Assembly: GCA_002270565.1 (NCBI GenBank)
Contig: NQMI01000107.1
Coordinates: forward strand, 1-64,000
Reading direction: 5' to 3'
Origin: Stenocarpella maydis
Lineage: Eukaryota > Ascomycota > Sordariomycetes > Diaporthales > Diaporthaceae
Length of the DNA: 64,000 nt
Both the position numbers and the translations under genes were made by a program. This document shows, piece by piece, positions 48,287-60,119 of the stretch (the first letter of the stretch is position 1; the number at the start of each line of letters is the position of its first letter). The notes below the pieces were generated by a model. It ran no database searches, had not been told where the DNA came from, and saw only the letters and a list, made by a program, of their open reading frames with translations.

Positions 48287-49960
48287 ACTGGGTCTATTGG
48301 GAGCCCCGTGTACATAGGTCAGAGAATACGACTTGATTCCGTTTTCAGACCCTCTAGAGGCGCAGGTCTGCCACGTCCTCGACGTGGATAGCAGACATTA
48401 CGGGTGACATCAGCGCGGGCGACGTATGCCGCCTGAGTGAATGACGGAAGTAACTGCCATGCCACACTACCTAGCCTGTTCAACTATGCAGCCACGCCAA
48501 TGTGATGCATAAGTGGGGCGAGAACTGAACACCTCCAATCTAGCAGTGCGTTGAGCGTGGTGACATGTTGCTCGGCACATAAAGACTGCTGCTGCCATCG
48601 GCGAGGCTTGTATCTTGCTGTCATTGTGCTTCCCAATTGCCCAGCCGACTAGCCTTATGTGCTATCCTATAATACGCTTACCATCGCTCGGTTCCACGGG
48701 ACAGATAATTTCATTCTATAGCAACCCCCCCTGGTATACAAGGACGATATCGTCCATCTGAGCTAGGCCTGTGCCGTATCAATATCATAGAGACAACGCT
48801 CGGCGTATCACGCCGGCGTAATCTCCACGGTACTACCGAGGCTGGTATAGAAAGCGTCGTCTCTCCTATAGGTTGCAAATGATTATGGTCCCAATCATCC
48901 GAGAAGGTAATGTGGTGCGAAGGGCGCACACGCTCAAGAACAGCATTGTGTTTCCTGATTGAGGCTCGCAGTTGCTCTCATGCTCCTTGGTTTCGAATCT
49001 ACACAGCCTAGGAGACAACCAGGGCGGCCAGACAGTTTGCATAGTATGATGGGCTTGTGTCCCACGTTGTCTAGTAAAACAGCGCTGAACACAATTCTTG
49101 GTGGTGTTCCAGTAGCACTGGGCACCGATGATTGATTGTCAGCCCGGCGAGCAGAGTATTACTTCAGCGTGCTTGCAACGCTTCACAGGCGATACTGTAG
49201 TAGCTCGGTCTTTGTTTGATATGCGTGGTAGAAACTTGGTCCATGAATGCGGTTAGATACCAAATAGGTCCCGCTACATACTACTAATAAAAAAGACAAG
49301 TGATCGGTAGCTTGTCAACCGTTAAACCGCCAGTAGGCCCCCCCCCCACTTTTGTCTCTTTCTCTCTCAAGGCATTTCACACCAACGTGAGAGGCATATG
49401 AACCAGGTCCTGGAGGTATTGCTTGGTTAGGCATTTCTTAAGTAGGTGCACAGTGTCGTCCAGCTTTCCCTTGTGTGCGGGATTCATAGCTCATGCGCGC
49501 AGTTTAACGGGTTGCACAGACGGCGAGTCGGTGAAGGCATATCGTCTGGATTGATACTCCTATCAGTGCACAAAACTTTTTTTCCTCCCCCTCCTCCTCG
49601 GCAATCCTAGAACAGAGGACCATTGGTATCATTCTCTAACCTGAGAACCTTTGATGCGTGCGCCTTGGCACGGTGCCTGACAACAAGGTTGTAGTATTAT
49701 TCAGGTTGCTGTTGCAGCTGTGTGGATGGGATCTGTGAAGAGCAATGTGTTGTTGGTCTTCAGTTGGCCCAGAATCAGTAAGCCCGGTGGCCTGGCGTCT
49801 GCCTAGAAGCGTAGCCTGGGCTTGGTGATCGGTCTCGATACTGACCCCACGCTGTGAAGTCACTATCACCGTACCACCCCCTGGCTTGATAATGCCCTCC
49901 GGACCGATCGAAATCGGCTGTTCGCCGCGGGTTTTCGTCGCGATTGGTAGCAAAGCGCCC
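48287..49960. other. Convergent region NDUFS6 / MLO3
   Basis: About 1.67 kb with no supported gene except for the possible MLO3 extension at 49775-49960. A run of nine C residues lies near 49340 and a T-rich run near 49578. Confidence 0.5.
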
Positions 49961-51154
49961 CTAACGACTGTTACCACCGCGACCACCTCGGAATCCTCGG
50001 CCCCTTCGATTGTATGACTGTGTGTTTGTCGAGCTAACGAGATCATCACTGTACAGTCCTGTGTTGCTGCTTTCCTCAACCTGCATGGGCTCAAATCCCA
50101 TTGAGCCATCGACCAGGACACCGTTTCCCTGTGAGGCTGGACCTCGAGGAGCTGCTCTGGTGGGGCTTGTCGGCGGGCCACCAACCTTGGCATAGACGTG
50201 CAGGACCCGTCCGTCGGCCTACGAAGACGCGTTAGCCATCAAGCATGCCCGTGTCTTTTGTGCAAGCCGCGAGGAACGGCTAATTGGTTATCTTTCTTAC
50301 CAGTTGGTTGTTGAACCTCTCAATGACCCGATCAGCACCTTCCTTAGTCTGGAACTCAATCTCAGCGATCACTATTGGGTGGGTTTTGATGATGCGGCAC
50401 TTGCTGACGAGCCCGCCGACGGGCATCATCGCACTCTCAAGGTCACCAGCTGTTGTTCCGGGGGCCAGGTTCTGGGCTATGACCACGAATGGCCCAGCCA
50501 GCCCCCGTATGGTGATACCGGTGTTCACAGGCTGTGGCGGTGGTCGCGCTGCCACTTGCTGGAGTCCTCCGCCCCGTCTCCTGCCCCCCAGACTCGGATT
50601 GTTGTGCCTGTTGGTGTTGACCAGGTTCACCTGGGCTGCGAGAGTTGAGTCGTGCTCCGCCTGCAGAAGGGCGTTCTGTCGGGCCTCAGCGCGACGTTGT
50701 GCCCGAGTACCTGTGGTCGCGGATACGGGCTGGGTGCCAGGGGCGTGGATGCGAGCAGCAAGGCTGCCGGGTCTCGGTGCTGCTGCTGCTGGCGACGCTG
50801 CTGCTCTCTGTTTGAGTGGGGTGCGGGGGCGCCTATTGTCAGCTTCTGCGCAAGTGGTGTCGTGCTGTGCCGAGCTGATGCCGACGAGGGCAGCGCTCTC
50901 ACCTTCTTGATTCCGGCACGGCTTGCGATGGAGCCTCCAGTGGCGTTAAATTTGGGCGGCGCTGAAGAGACACGGTCTCTCCTAAAGACCTTCGCAGCGA
51001 GCTCCTGGGCCTGTTTGCGTTCCCGACCTGTAGTTACCAAAGTGCATCGTTAGGATCGCGACTCAAAAGGGTGCCAGGCCACGACGTGTGACAAGGGCGC
51101 ACCTTCGGTGATGATCTTCTGAAAGTCAGTCGCGACCTTCTTTTCTTTCGCCAT
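49961..51154 (-). CDS. mlo3: mRNA-export RNA-binding protein, Yra1/Mlo3 (ALY/REF) type
   Basis: Four exons: 51154-51103, 51027-50903, 50807-50301 and 50218-49961, 313 residues. REF proteins couple transcription and splicing to mRNA export through Mex67. Seen: a short N-terminus beginning MAKEKKVATDFQKIITEG; a basic Ala/Pro-rich linker; and an RRM with GITIRGLAGPFVVIAQNLAP (RNP2 side), TAGDLESAMMPVGG, VIAEIEFQTKEGADRVIERF and NNQLADGRVLHVYAKV. The C-terminal tail is RGG-like (RGRGFRGGRGG). The splice K-K|R-A-A-A between exons 2 and 3 keeps phase. Oddity: after the TAG stop the same frame stays open for 61 more codons, to 49775, with an RGG/RS-like composition. The short form is the default call. 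Confidence 0.85.
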
Positions 51155-51877
51155 TGTGCCAAAACCGTGAGGGAACAACGATCGTGGGTAAGACTTTGAG
51201 GTAGGGACTTTTTGCGGCAAACAATAAATTGCAGTGCGGGATATCGAAGATAACCAAAAGTTCCCTTGGTGACGGAAGGATGGCCTCTGAGCCTCAAAGG
51301 TGTCTGGCCAGGAAGGTTGAAGACCAGCTGAGCGCAGGGGTTGTTTTAAGGTCGGCGCTATCGACCCACTCGGGGGTGGACACTGCGCAGGTATGGGGTA
51401 CTTGGTCGTTTAGTCTCAGCACGTATTCAGTAGCGAATGCACGTAAACCTCATTTTATCAGTGAGCATGCCACAGAACTCAGAATTGACCTTTGAAGTGT
51501 TGGGGTTTCTTTTTTTTTTTTTTTAAACACCATCGATCAGGCTCTTAAATACACTAAAATATTGAGCTGATCAGCGGTGGTGTTAACGCAGACTGCTGTC
51601 TGTGGAGTTCTAGGTACCCAGGTAGATACCAAGTACCCATACACCCTGGTCCAGTCTTCCCGTAGTTTACCTGTCAGCATGTGCAGGGGATGCCCGTCAC
51701 TTGTCCAGCCACGCCTGACCCCCAGCATCTGGATTATTACGCGGATGGAGAGCTCGCGCCACAGTGTTCATAGCTTGTCGACGACTAGCCGCCCCTCTAA
51801 CTTGAGAGCGCATGTGGCCGATCTAAGAACAGCGGTAATACTATACTAGACAGCAAGAACCCCAACTTCTATGCGCC
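51155..51877. other. Divergent promoter MLO3 / USE1
   Basis: About 720 bp, including a run of fifteen T at 51510-51524 and a TAGGTACCCAGGTA motif near 51612. No gene was seen. Confidence 0.5.
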
Positions 51878-52995
51878 ATGGCACAGCTCACCTACGACCC
51901 TCTGGCTCCTCCTCGAGCATCCAAACCAACAGACCCGCTGATCGACTTGGATCGCCTCCTAGGCCGCCTCCGCCAGACCATCCTTCGAGCTGACGCGGAA
52001 CGGGAACGGAGACTCAGGACCAGCGAGTTCGAGCGCGAGAAGGTCAATGTCGTAAGACAAAAGTCGCGCGCTATTCTAGCAGGGCTGTGGACTAACATGA
52101 TGTTCTGCGACAGAACATCGACTATGCGCGGTTACTACTCACCAGATTACAACAAGATGCGCTCGGCATCAAAGTGCATGCGAGGAGACAGGAGGTCCAG
52201 GCAGACCTCAGCAGGAAGCGCGACCTCCTGGAACAGGTAATGGACAGGATGAGGGACCTGGAAGAGCTGAGCGCGCACACCCTCGACGAGGAGGACGTGA
52301 GCTCCGAAGAAGACGACATCTTAAGAGGGATAATTGCAACCCCCAACCAGAGCCTGGGATCCAGGTCGGCAGATATACACGAACAGGACAGGGAGAAAGA
52401 TGACCAAGCACACACCATACAACAGGCACCCCTGCCAATCGAACCGCGCCTGGATGGAAGCAACGGACGTGTTGTAGATACCTTGGAGGAAGCAATGTCA
52501 GAGAAACCAGACACCCTCACGTCACATAGTCTCCGGCCAAGAGGCCAGCAATATGCAACATCAGATCCCAAGAAAGTCAACCAGGGCTTGGATACGGCTC
52601 AGACATCTGGCGCAACCACGCAGAGATCTCTACTCCTTGGTGACCGTTCTGCAGAGGTGTCCGATGTCGCCGTGAAGGAAGCCATACTGGATCGCGAGCG
52701 GAGAGAGCAGGAAGAGCTCACAGAGGCGATGAGCAAGATCACCAAGGAGCTGAAGCTGTCGTCCCTCAAGTTCAGCGAGGCCCTCGAGGAGGACAAAGAG
52801 GTGACCGAGCAGGCCACCAAGGGCCTTAACAGCAACGAGCTCAACCTAGAGGCCGCCGCGAGGAGGATGGGCGCGCTGACGCGGATGACGGAAGGGAAGG
52901 GCTGGTGGGGACGGATTATACTTTACGCCTGGATCTACGGGCTGATGGTAGTTCTGGTGCTGGTTGTTTTTGTGCTGCCAAAATTGCGGTTCTGA
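51878..52995 (+). CDS. USE1: Use1-type SNARE (Golgi-to-ER retrograde transport)
   Basis: Two exons, 51878-52051 and 52114-52995, 351 residues. Use1 is the Qc-like SNARE at the ER that fuses COPI vesicles with Sec20, Ufe1 and Sec22. Seen: an N-terminal helical region (LIDLDRLLGRLRQTILRA), NIDYARLLLTRLQQ, a long acidic low-complexity middle, then a SNARE motif at about residues 250-325 (KEAILDRERREQEELTEAMS, ITKELKLSSLKFSEALEEDK) and a C-terminal anchor of about 20 hydrophobic residues ending LPKLRF. The donor GTC|GTAAGA was preferred over AAG|GTCAAT because it is stronger and gives EKVNVNIDYAR; both keep frame. A second, out-of-frame ATG lies 7 bp upstream of the chosen start. Confidence 0.85.
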
Positions 52996-53618
52996 TGCCC
53001 ACGCACTACTTTTACTATGGTCTTTGGTACTGCATCAAGAGCAAGGGGCGTTCGGGGGCGCTACAAGATCGGTCGTAGGTCATAACCCTCTCTTCGTTCT
53101 CAGGATGTTACTTCTGTTGATGGCATAGACGGTTGAGTCAGATCAAAAAATGTCTCAATTCATCGCGATGTCTGTTCCGTCACTGAAACTCTCGTCCCGT
53201 TGGACGATGCAAGCCAGCACGCTATTTCACACGTGTCGTTAATCATTTATACACCCACCAGCCGACCCAAATCATCACCAAATTGATCAAAACCTGCCAA
53301 ACAAAAGGCCATTCGCATGCTCCAATTAAACCACCACAAGCCCAGTCGTCTCGTTGAGGATTTGTGTCGTGGAGATAAAGGCAGAGAACTTCACCGTCAC
53401 AATGAGTTTAACTCTTTCAATGCCTAGGCTCCCTTACTCCTCCAAATGTCCAGGGATCCCAAATATGTCTGAACTGCGAGAGACTGATCAGATCTCAACC
53501 GGAAAATTCTGTCGGAAGCGGAAGTGGGAGTGGAACCACATGAGAAGCAAAACATTCGGTGCAGAGTGATTGGACACACTCCCCGATGCCCAAATTCATG
53601 TGCCCCCGTTGGGTCAAA
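52996..53618. other. Convergent region USE1 / BRCT protein gene
   Basis: About 620 bp of 3' flanks, moderately AT-rich. No gene was seen. Confidence 0.5.
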
Positions 53619-55013
53619 TCAAGTTTCCGCTGGCTTGGAACCCTCATCGGTGAGCTTGGCAGGGTTGCTGGCAGCCGATGGCTTTGTGACCTTGAAGACC
53701 TTGAGCGGTCGTTCCTCCACGAAACTGCTCTTCCTCTTGGATGAAGCCTTGCCGTCGCCGTCACGATGCTCGCGAGGGACATTCACAAAGCCCGTTGTGC
53801 CCCGTTCGTTCCACTCTCCGACTTGATCGGATTTCTTCTCGTTCCGGGTACCGTCGATTGTCTTTCCGCAGGCGGCTGTGGACAGGTAATAAAATGGCCC
53901 TATGCTCGGCGTCGAGTCCCGTTGGTGCCAGCTGATGCCCGTCAATTGCCTAAACATAGCTTTATAGTCCTTGAAAACATGCTCCTTGTCTCCCGAAGCC
54001 TCCTTTGAGAAACGCCGAATACAATAGCTCGAGCTGGGCTTTGAATACGTCCTTGCGCCCCACAAGTACGTCTTCGGCTCCGACTTCGACTCATAAAGCT
54101 TGATGACCCATCTGCTGCCTCGCTCGTTCCTCTGATCAGGTTTCCATACCTCAATCCGGTGTAGACCCAACTCATCTTTGCAAACGAAATAGAGGTTGAG
54201 ATCAACAGGGGGTTCCTGATCCCTGGATCTTCCCTCTTTGGCCTGGTTTCCAATTGGCTTTCCGCTCTTCTCGTCGACGGGCTTGTTTGCTCCCTTTTCA
54301 TCGTCACTGACTTTTGTGCCATTCGTGTCTTGCACCCCTCCGGCCACAGCAACCTCGTTGTCGTTGTTCTCATCGGAGATCTTTTCAGATTTCTTTTCTT
54401 CCGCGATAGAAAAATGCTTCATACCAATCTCGGCAGCCTCTTCTGCGGCTTCGGCATCATCGTCATTGCTCTCCACGGCAGTGGAGTCTCCAGCAGCGGG
54501 CGCCGTCTTCTTCTTTGCGGTTTCAGATTTCATCTCGCACTTCTTGAAAAGCTTTGCGATGGCATCACCATCGCGAGGTTTCCCAGGGTGATAGAGATTG
54601 GTCGGTGCCTTCCTCCCGTGGTAATCCAGCAACTGAAAGGTGTCAGTCAGCCACTCGTAAGTGACAATTTTGCAACCGAGCTGCCGAGCCGCCAGGACTA
54701 CACACGGGTTTGAACAGGGTCAGATCATCCTCGACAAGCTTACATTGAGGCCAAACCAATACAATCAGCAAGGAGGTTGAAAAGACTTACCTTTCGAGTT
54801 GTTCTTGTTCTTGTATGCAATTCTGGAGCAGATCAGATGAGTCGTACTCTTGGTCACTTCCTCAACGAGCGTTCCCTTGCGGGATTTGAGCCAGTTGCTG
54901 ACATTCTCATCGGTGAATTGTTCACGAATGTGTCGATTGTCATCTTTGTGGTCTTCTGGATGACCAGAAATGCAGACGACGACTCCTTCGAGATCTTTCT
55001 TTTTACCCATCAT
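53619..55013 (-). CDS. BRCT-domain protein with a WGR-like region, no PARP catalytic domain
   Basis: Two exons, 55013-54791 and 54697-53619, 433 residues. Seen: a BRCT domain at about 5-113 (LEGVVVCISGHPED, THLICSRIAYKN, LGCKIVTYEWLTDTF with the conserved Trp90); an acidic linker (about 120-235); then, at about 241-348, a region with the WGR layout: LYFVCKDELGLHRIEVW, RWVIKLYES, YLWGARTYS, a helix FKDYKAMFRQLTG followed by SWHQR, and PFYYL. Here WGA stands where WGR is usual. The tail is basic (SKRKSSF, LKVFKVTK). BRCT plus WGR is the N-terminal order of fungal poly(ADP-ribose) polymerases. No ADP-ribosyl transferase domain follows, and the next gene is unrelated. A role in binding DNA breaks or repair partners is inference only. 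Confidence 0.65.
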
Positions 55014-55873
55014 GTGTTGGAAGGGGGGCAAGGAATTATGTGATCAGTCCCTGGAGCAAACTGGAGGGCGGAATCGATCAAAGCAAGCGCCGCGTAGAAC
55101 TCGGGACGAGAGAAGGCGAAGTGCTTTGCTGCGAGCCTCACGCAGCCGTCATAAACGAAGGGGTTTTATGGGGGAGGGATGGTAATCACCAGAATTCGGA
55201 AACGTGAGGGCCGCTGCTGAAGCCAAAATAGAAGCTACGGGGCAGTGTCTGGAAGAGAAAGTGCTTTCTCATATGGGCCTAGATGTAGCGAAGCAAGAAG
55301 GACAAATCCGGTGAGGGGCTGTCCGTCGATAGAGAAGATAGAGGCTCAAAGCGTCTGCTGAAAGTTGCCAGCACAGATGAAGAGAAAATAAGCGCGACTG
55401 CCCCTTCTGAATTCAAGTGATGACTGGAGAGGAAATCGGGGCATGAGTTACAGTGAGGCGAGAGCTGGTTAACCAGTTCTGGACGCCCGAGAACGTCTTG
55501 AGGACTTTGGCGCATTTTAGATGACACTGGAAGTACAAAGTCAAAGTCTCAATTTGGTAGGCTGGATCATATTTACGTTGGGGAAAAGGTACTAGTACGT
55601 TGAGCTCGTTGAAGATGAGAATAACGGCGTCCCGAGGAGAGGAGACACGGCAAGGAAGGCTTGCTAGGAATTTGGATACACGTATATCACGTTTATTCAT
55701 GCGCATCAGGTATGGGAAAATGAATGACACCAAAGAGATGACCATATGGCTGATATTTGCAAGACCGAATAGCCAGGTGGGTGTAGGGTACGTATGTAGC
55801 CTATGGATGTCTGTCGCTTTCACAGAAATTCTGAATCAGATGTTCCCAAACAGGGATCAATATAGTCACCTGC
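55014..55873. other. Intergenic region, BRCT gene 5' - ABM-like gene 3'
   Basis: About 860 bp with no supported gene. A 136-codon frame on the - strand (55413-55823) has no motif. Confidence 0.45.
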
Positions 55874-56592
55874 TTACTTCTCCTTGTTCAGGACGGCGGT
55901 GCGCACGTGATAATGCTCCGCGAACTTCTTCAACGGCTCAAAGATCTTCTCCGCCGTGGCCTGGGCAGCCTTGGCCTTGGCATCACTCTCCCACCCGCTC
56001 ACCGACAGGAATACCTTGGACTTTCCCGCCAAGGGGTGATCAATCTCCTCGGATCCCCATCCGTGGGCCCCTGCGATGAAGCCGTCAGGCGGCGCACCGC
56101 CCGCCTTCAAGGCGGCTGCAAAGGCGGCCTCGAAGTCAGCAGGGCTAACCGAGGTCGCCACGAAGGTCGTCGCGAACTCTGTCACAGGAGCCTCGGCGGC
56201 CTTGAGGAAGTCGCCGTTGAGGGCGAAGACGTTTCTAAAGGGCCGGACCTTGGGGTTGGACGAGTCGATGATCGAGTCGAAATGCCCCTTGATCTCTGCG
56301 GCAGTAGAGCTCGCAGCGAATGCCTTGGCTGCGTCCGGGGAAGACCAAACTGATGTAGCAAGTCAGTATCCAGTGGATAGGAGAGCAAGGCCGTCCATCA
56401 CTATGGAAACTCACCATCAATAGGCTCAATAGCCTTGGGCTCGTTGGGGTCGGTTCCTGTGCCGCGGTAAGAATGCTCGAGGCCTGGAGTCGCCTGCTTG
56501 GCGACTTTCAGCTCCTTAAGGCTGGCCACGGCAGGGTTGCTCTCATAATCCTTGACGACGGGAATCCATCCAATGAACACGGTTGTCGACAT
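55874..56592 (-). CDS. Small alpha-beta barrel (ABM-like) protein
   Basis: Two exons, 56592-56415 and 56349-55874, 217 residues. Seen: MSTTVFIGWIPVVKDYE, a central VWSSPDAAKAFAASS, a second half with FVATSVSPADFEAAFAAALK, FIAGAHGWGSEEIDHPLAGK, VFLSVSGWESDAKAKA and a C-terminal helix. The repeated strand-helix pattern with GW(E/I) turns resembles tandem ferredoxin-like halves of the ABM (antibiotic biosynthesis monooxygenase) or stress-response A/B barrel superfamily, common as uncharacterised proteins in filamentous fungi. There is no signal peptide, cofactor motif or cluster context, so no reaction is assigned. The intron splits G|TTTGG, giving Val-Trp in frame. Confidence 0.6.
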
Positions 56593-57779
56593 TTTGATAA
56601 GTGGGAAGTGGTTTTTACTTCTCCAGGAAGTAACTTGTGATGTGTATAGAGAGCTGAGACTGTAGGATCTGACGCAGTTGTTGATGCTGGGTTGGTCTTC
56701 AAGACATTCCAAGTGGGAGCAAAGCTGTGCCTTTATACCACGGAGCTGTAGCTAAGTTCCCCGCCCAATGCATGAGGAAGCATCGTGTCAGACATCGCGG
56801 CGTGGAGCTTAAAACGAAGCTCCTACGTTGTCCACGGTGTTTTCCCCGCCCCCGAGAAGCAGAGACATTAAGTGATGCCGCATGTAAACAAGGTTAACAA
56901 TATGCTGAGGCTCATTCCATGCGCCCATTATGCGAGCATAGTTGTAGTAACAGCGAGATCGAAACGGACCTCTCGGTCTCACATGTTGTCGAGCACACAA
57001 GCTGGTGATCCATGTCAGTAAGCTCCTCTATGGCTCGGGACAGGCATAAGCCACGTAGGCCGGTCAATGCAGTATGCTACGTGCCGGGACTCGCGGCTAT
57101 AAATTATAGGACGAGCGTACAAGTGCACATATCGGATTCGGGGACCGGTATATGTTCGCACTTAGGATTGCGACTATTTGCATCAGAATGTTGTGGGATA
57201 GCATTCCAATAGCACAGATGGTTGGTGGTGCAGATGGTCAAGCATTATGCGTACTGTATCTCCCATGAATTGGGGAGGCTTCCCTGGACCAAGCTGAAAC
57301 GAGCTGTGAACCTCGTCATCCACCGGCGCCGGACAAGTGGAGGCTTACCAATGTGAAGTGGCCCGGAAAAGGTGCCGCGGAATGAACAACTTCACACCTT
57401 TCGGCGTTCATCTTCATGAGACTGGGCGGGGGATTGCTTTCGACGCTCTTGACTCCCGAGCGCTTACTGTCGGTTTGGATGCGGTTCCGAAGCAAAGCGC
57501 TATCAACGGCATTGCCATCACCGACTCAGAGAGATTCAGAAGCCGCGAAGAATGATCAAGCCACGATTCAAAGAGTATCGATGAATTGTAGTTGGGCTGC
57601 GCCACAGCACAATATCGTGAAGACTACTTAAAATCCAGCGAATATAACGAGAAGCGGCGCCTCATGAGCTCGACTGACCATCGCATGAAAGCCGTCGAGA
57701 GCGACAACAGAAAGAGGGGGGGGGTTGAACGTTGTCCTTAATTAGTGACTAGTAGCCGCTTTCGCGAGCGGAGCCTAGT
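56593..57779. other. Intergenic region, ABM-like gene 5' - trpC 3'
   Basis: About 1.19 kb with no supported gene. A run of G residues lies near 57716-57724. The remainder is unremarkable. Confidence 0.45.
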
Positions 57780-60119
57780 CTATCGAATGGACTTGGCAGC
57801 CTTGACAAACGCCCTGATTTTGTCCGTGCTCTGTTGGCCTCCCTCTTCAACGCCGCTGCTCACATCGACACCTACGATCCTGGCCGAGAGAGGACCTAGG
57901 GCAGCTACTGCGTTGGCAACATTGTCTGGGTTCAGCCCACCTGCTAACAGGATCTCCAGGTTCTCTTCCATCTCCAAGTCCTTCCGAACTGCGCCACGGT
58001 CGAGTTGTTTACCAGAACCTGAACCAGAGTCCAGCAAGGGGACGGTGTGGTATCCACGTAGCCCGATTCCAGGCTCACCGGGTTCAAACTTCCGAATGAC
58101 CGGGACAGATATAAGCCGGGCCCACTCAACAGGCTCTCTGCCGTGAAGTTGGACAATATCCAAGTTGTACAATGCTTGCTTCTCGAGAATCTCCTGGAGA
58201 GGCTGGTTCATAAAGACGCCAACAAGTGAGGCACCCTTGCCAGTCAAGGTTCGCCTGGCCGCTGAAAAGAAATCTTGGGCCACATCTGGTGGGGGCTCGA
58301 GCTGTGTGGACCGCTTCGGAGGTCGGCTTTCCTGGACTGCCCTCGAGATGGCCACAGCAGTCTCGTGGGATACGCAACGTTTGAGCCCAGGCACCAAGAT
58401 CATGCCGATTAAATCAGCCCCTGCCTTGATGGCTTCGGTGGCAGCCTCGGCGCTACGGGTTCCGCATATCTTCACAATCAGTGGTTGAGCCTCGGCTTTG
58501 GGGGTGAGTGTCGTGGTACCTGAACATAGTTCTTGGGCGAACTTGCATGGGTCCGGAGCTCGCATGATGGCCTCGCCGACTAAAATGGCAGTCACGCCAT
58601 CGTTCTTGTAGTCCTGGACATCCACGAGGTTGCTGATACCGCTCAGAGCGCAAACGATGACATCCTCTGGGACCATACTCCGCAAGCGCTGCGTGGTACG
58701 CAGGTCGACTTCAAAAGTTTCGAGGTTGCGGTTGTTGACGCCAACCACCTTCGCCCCAAGCTTCATAGCGCTTGCCATCTCCTCGGCGTTCTGCACCTCC
58801 ACAAGTGGCTCCATTCCCAGTGAGAGGGAGTACTTGTAAAGCCTCTCGAGGAGCTCCGCGTCAAGCATCTTGACGATCAAGAGAATGGTATCAGCTCCCG
58901 CAAGACGCGCTTCGAGGATCTGGTATTCTTCGAAGACGAAATCCTTCCGTAGAATGGCAGGTCGGTTGGGCATGCCCTCTAGGACCTGACGCGTCACCCG
59001 CAGGTCTTCAATGCTGCCCTTGAACCACTCAGGTTCCGTAAGGACTGAGATGACGCTTGCGCCAGCCAGCGCGTACTTCTTGGCCTGTGTGGGCGCGCTG
59101 ATATCGAGAGCGAAGACGCCTTTCGAGGGTGAGCCCCTCTTGATCTCTGCCAGCAGGGAGATGCTGAAAGGGGTCTGGCGCAGGCGGTCGACGAAGGAGA
59201 TCTGTGGTGGAGCGCAGTTGAGGTCATAGGCGGCTTGAAGGTCCGCAGGCCGTTGGGAGGGTATCTGCTTTTGGGCTGCAACAGCCGCTCTGCGATGAGA
59301 ATATATCTGCTGCAAGATATTCTTCTTGTTTGACGCGCCAGCCGGTTGCTGGGCGCCATTTGTCACTACGTTCTTGCGGAGCTCTTGGTCTTCCTTCCAG
59401 GTACCGCCTTGGGTGAGCAGGAAGTTCTTGAACATGGTCCGTCCATCAGCAGAGAGAATGCTCTCTGGGTGGAACTGAACACCTTCGACAGTGAACTCCT
59501 TGTGGCGAACGCCCATGATGACACCTTTTGTGCCGTCCTCCTTGGCAATCCACGAGGTGACCTCGAGGCAGTCCGGGATTGAGACATGAGTCCCGGCAAG
59601 GGAATGGTACCTCGTGACGGGTAGATCCTGGGACATGCCGTGATAGACGCCCTTGGAATCGTGAACTAGAGGCGAGGTTTTACCGTGCAGAATCTCGCCG
59701 GTCTGACTGACGTCACCGCCGTAGACATCCAATATACATTGCCTGTGTTGGCGGTCAGCGAGGAGTTTTGAGGGTGGGAAGAGGCCAGGGTAGACTCACT
59801 GTCCCATGCAGACACCAAAGATGGGGATCTTGCCGGCGAAATGGCGGATGGCATCCCTGCTCACACCTGAATCTGTGCGAGGGTGGCCTGGACCGGGGCT
59901 GACGACGAGCTGGGTGGGCTTCTTTGCGATGAGTTCTTCGAGAGTAATCTGATCATTGCGGAAGACGGTGACGGTAGCACCTTCCAGGACAAGGTATTGG
60001 TAGACATTGTACGTGAATGAATCATAATTGTCAATGAGCACAAGGTTAGAGGCGGTGGGCACAGGGGGAGAAGGCTCCGGATGGTTTGGAGAGTGGTCAA
60101 TCATGTTCAATGAAGCCAT
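57780..60119 (-). CDS. trpC: Trifunctional tryptophan biosynthesis protein TrpC
   Basis: Two exons, 60119-59800 and 59742-57780, 760 residues. It supplies the glutaminase part of anthranilate synthase (with a separate TrpE), indole-3-glycerol-phosphate synthase and phosphoribosylanthranilate isomerase. Seen: glutamine amidotransferase at 25-230 ([20 protein letters not shown], nucleophile Cys104 in GVCMGQQC, His198 and Glu200 in GVQFHPES); IGPS at about 270-510 ([11 protein letters not shown] at 305-315, [37 protein letters not shown]); and PRAI from about 527 ([24 protein letters not shown]). The domain order and length are those of ascomycete trpC. The splice makes Gln-Gln inside the nucleophile loop. 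A consensus CPC1/GCN4 site lies 94 bp upstream, consistent with cross-pathway control. Confidence 0.97.
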
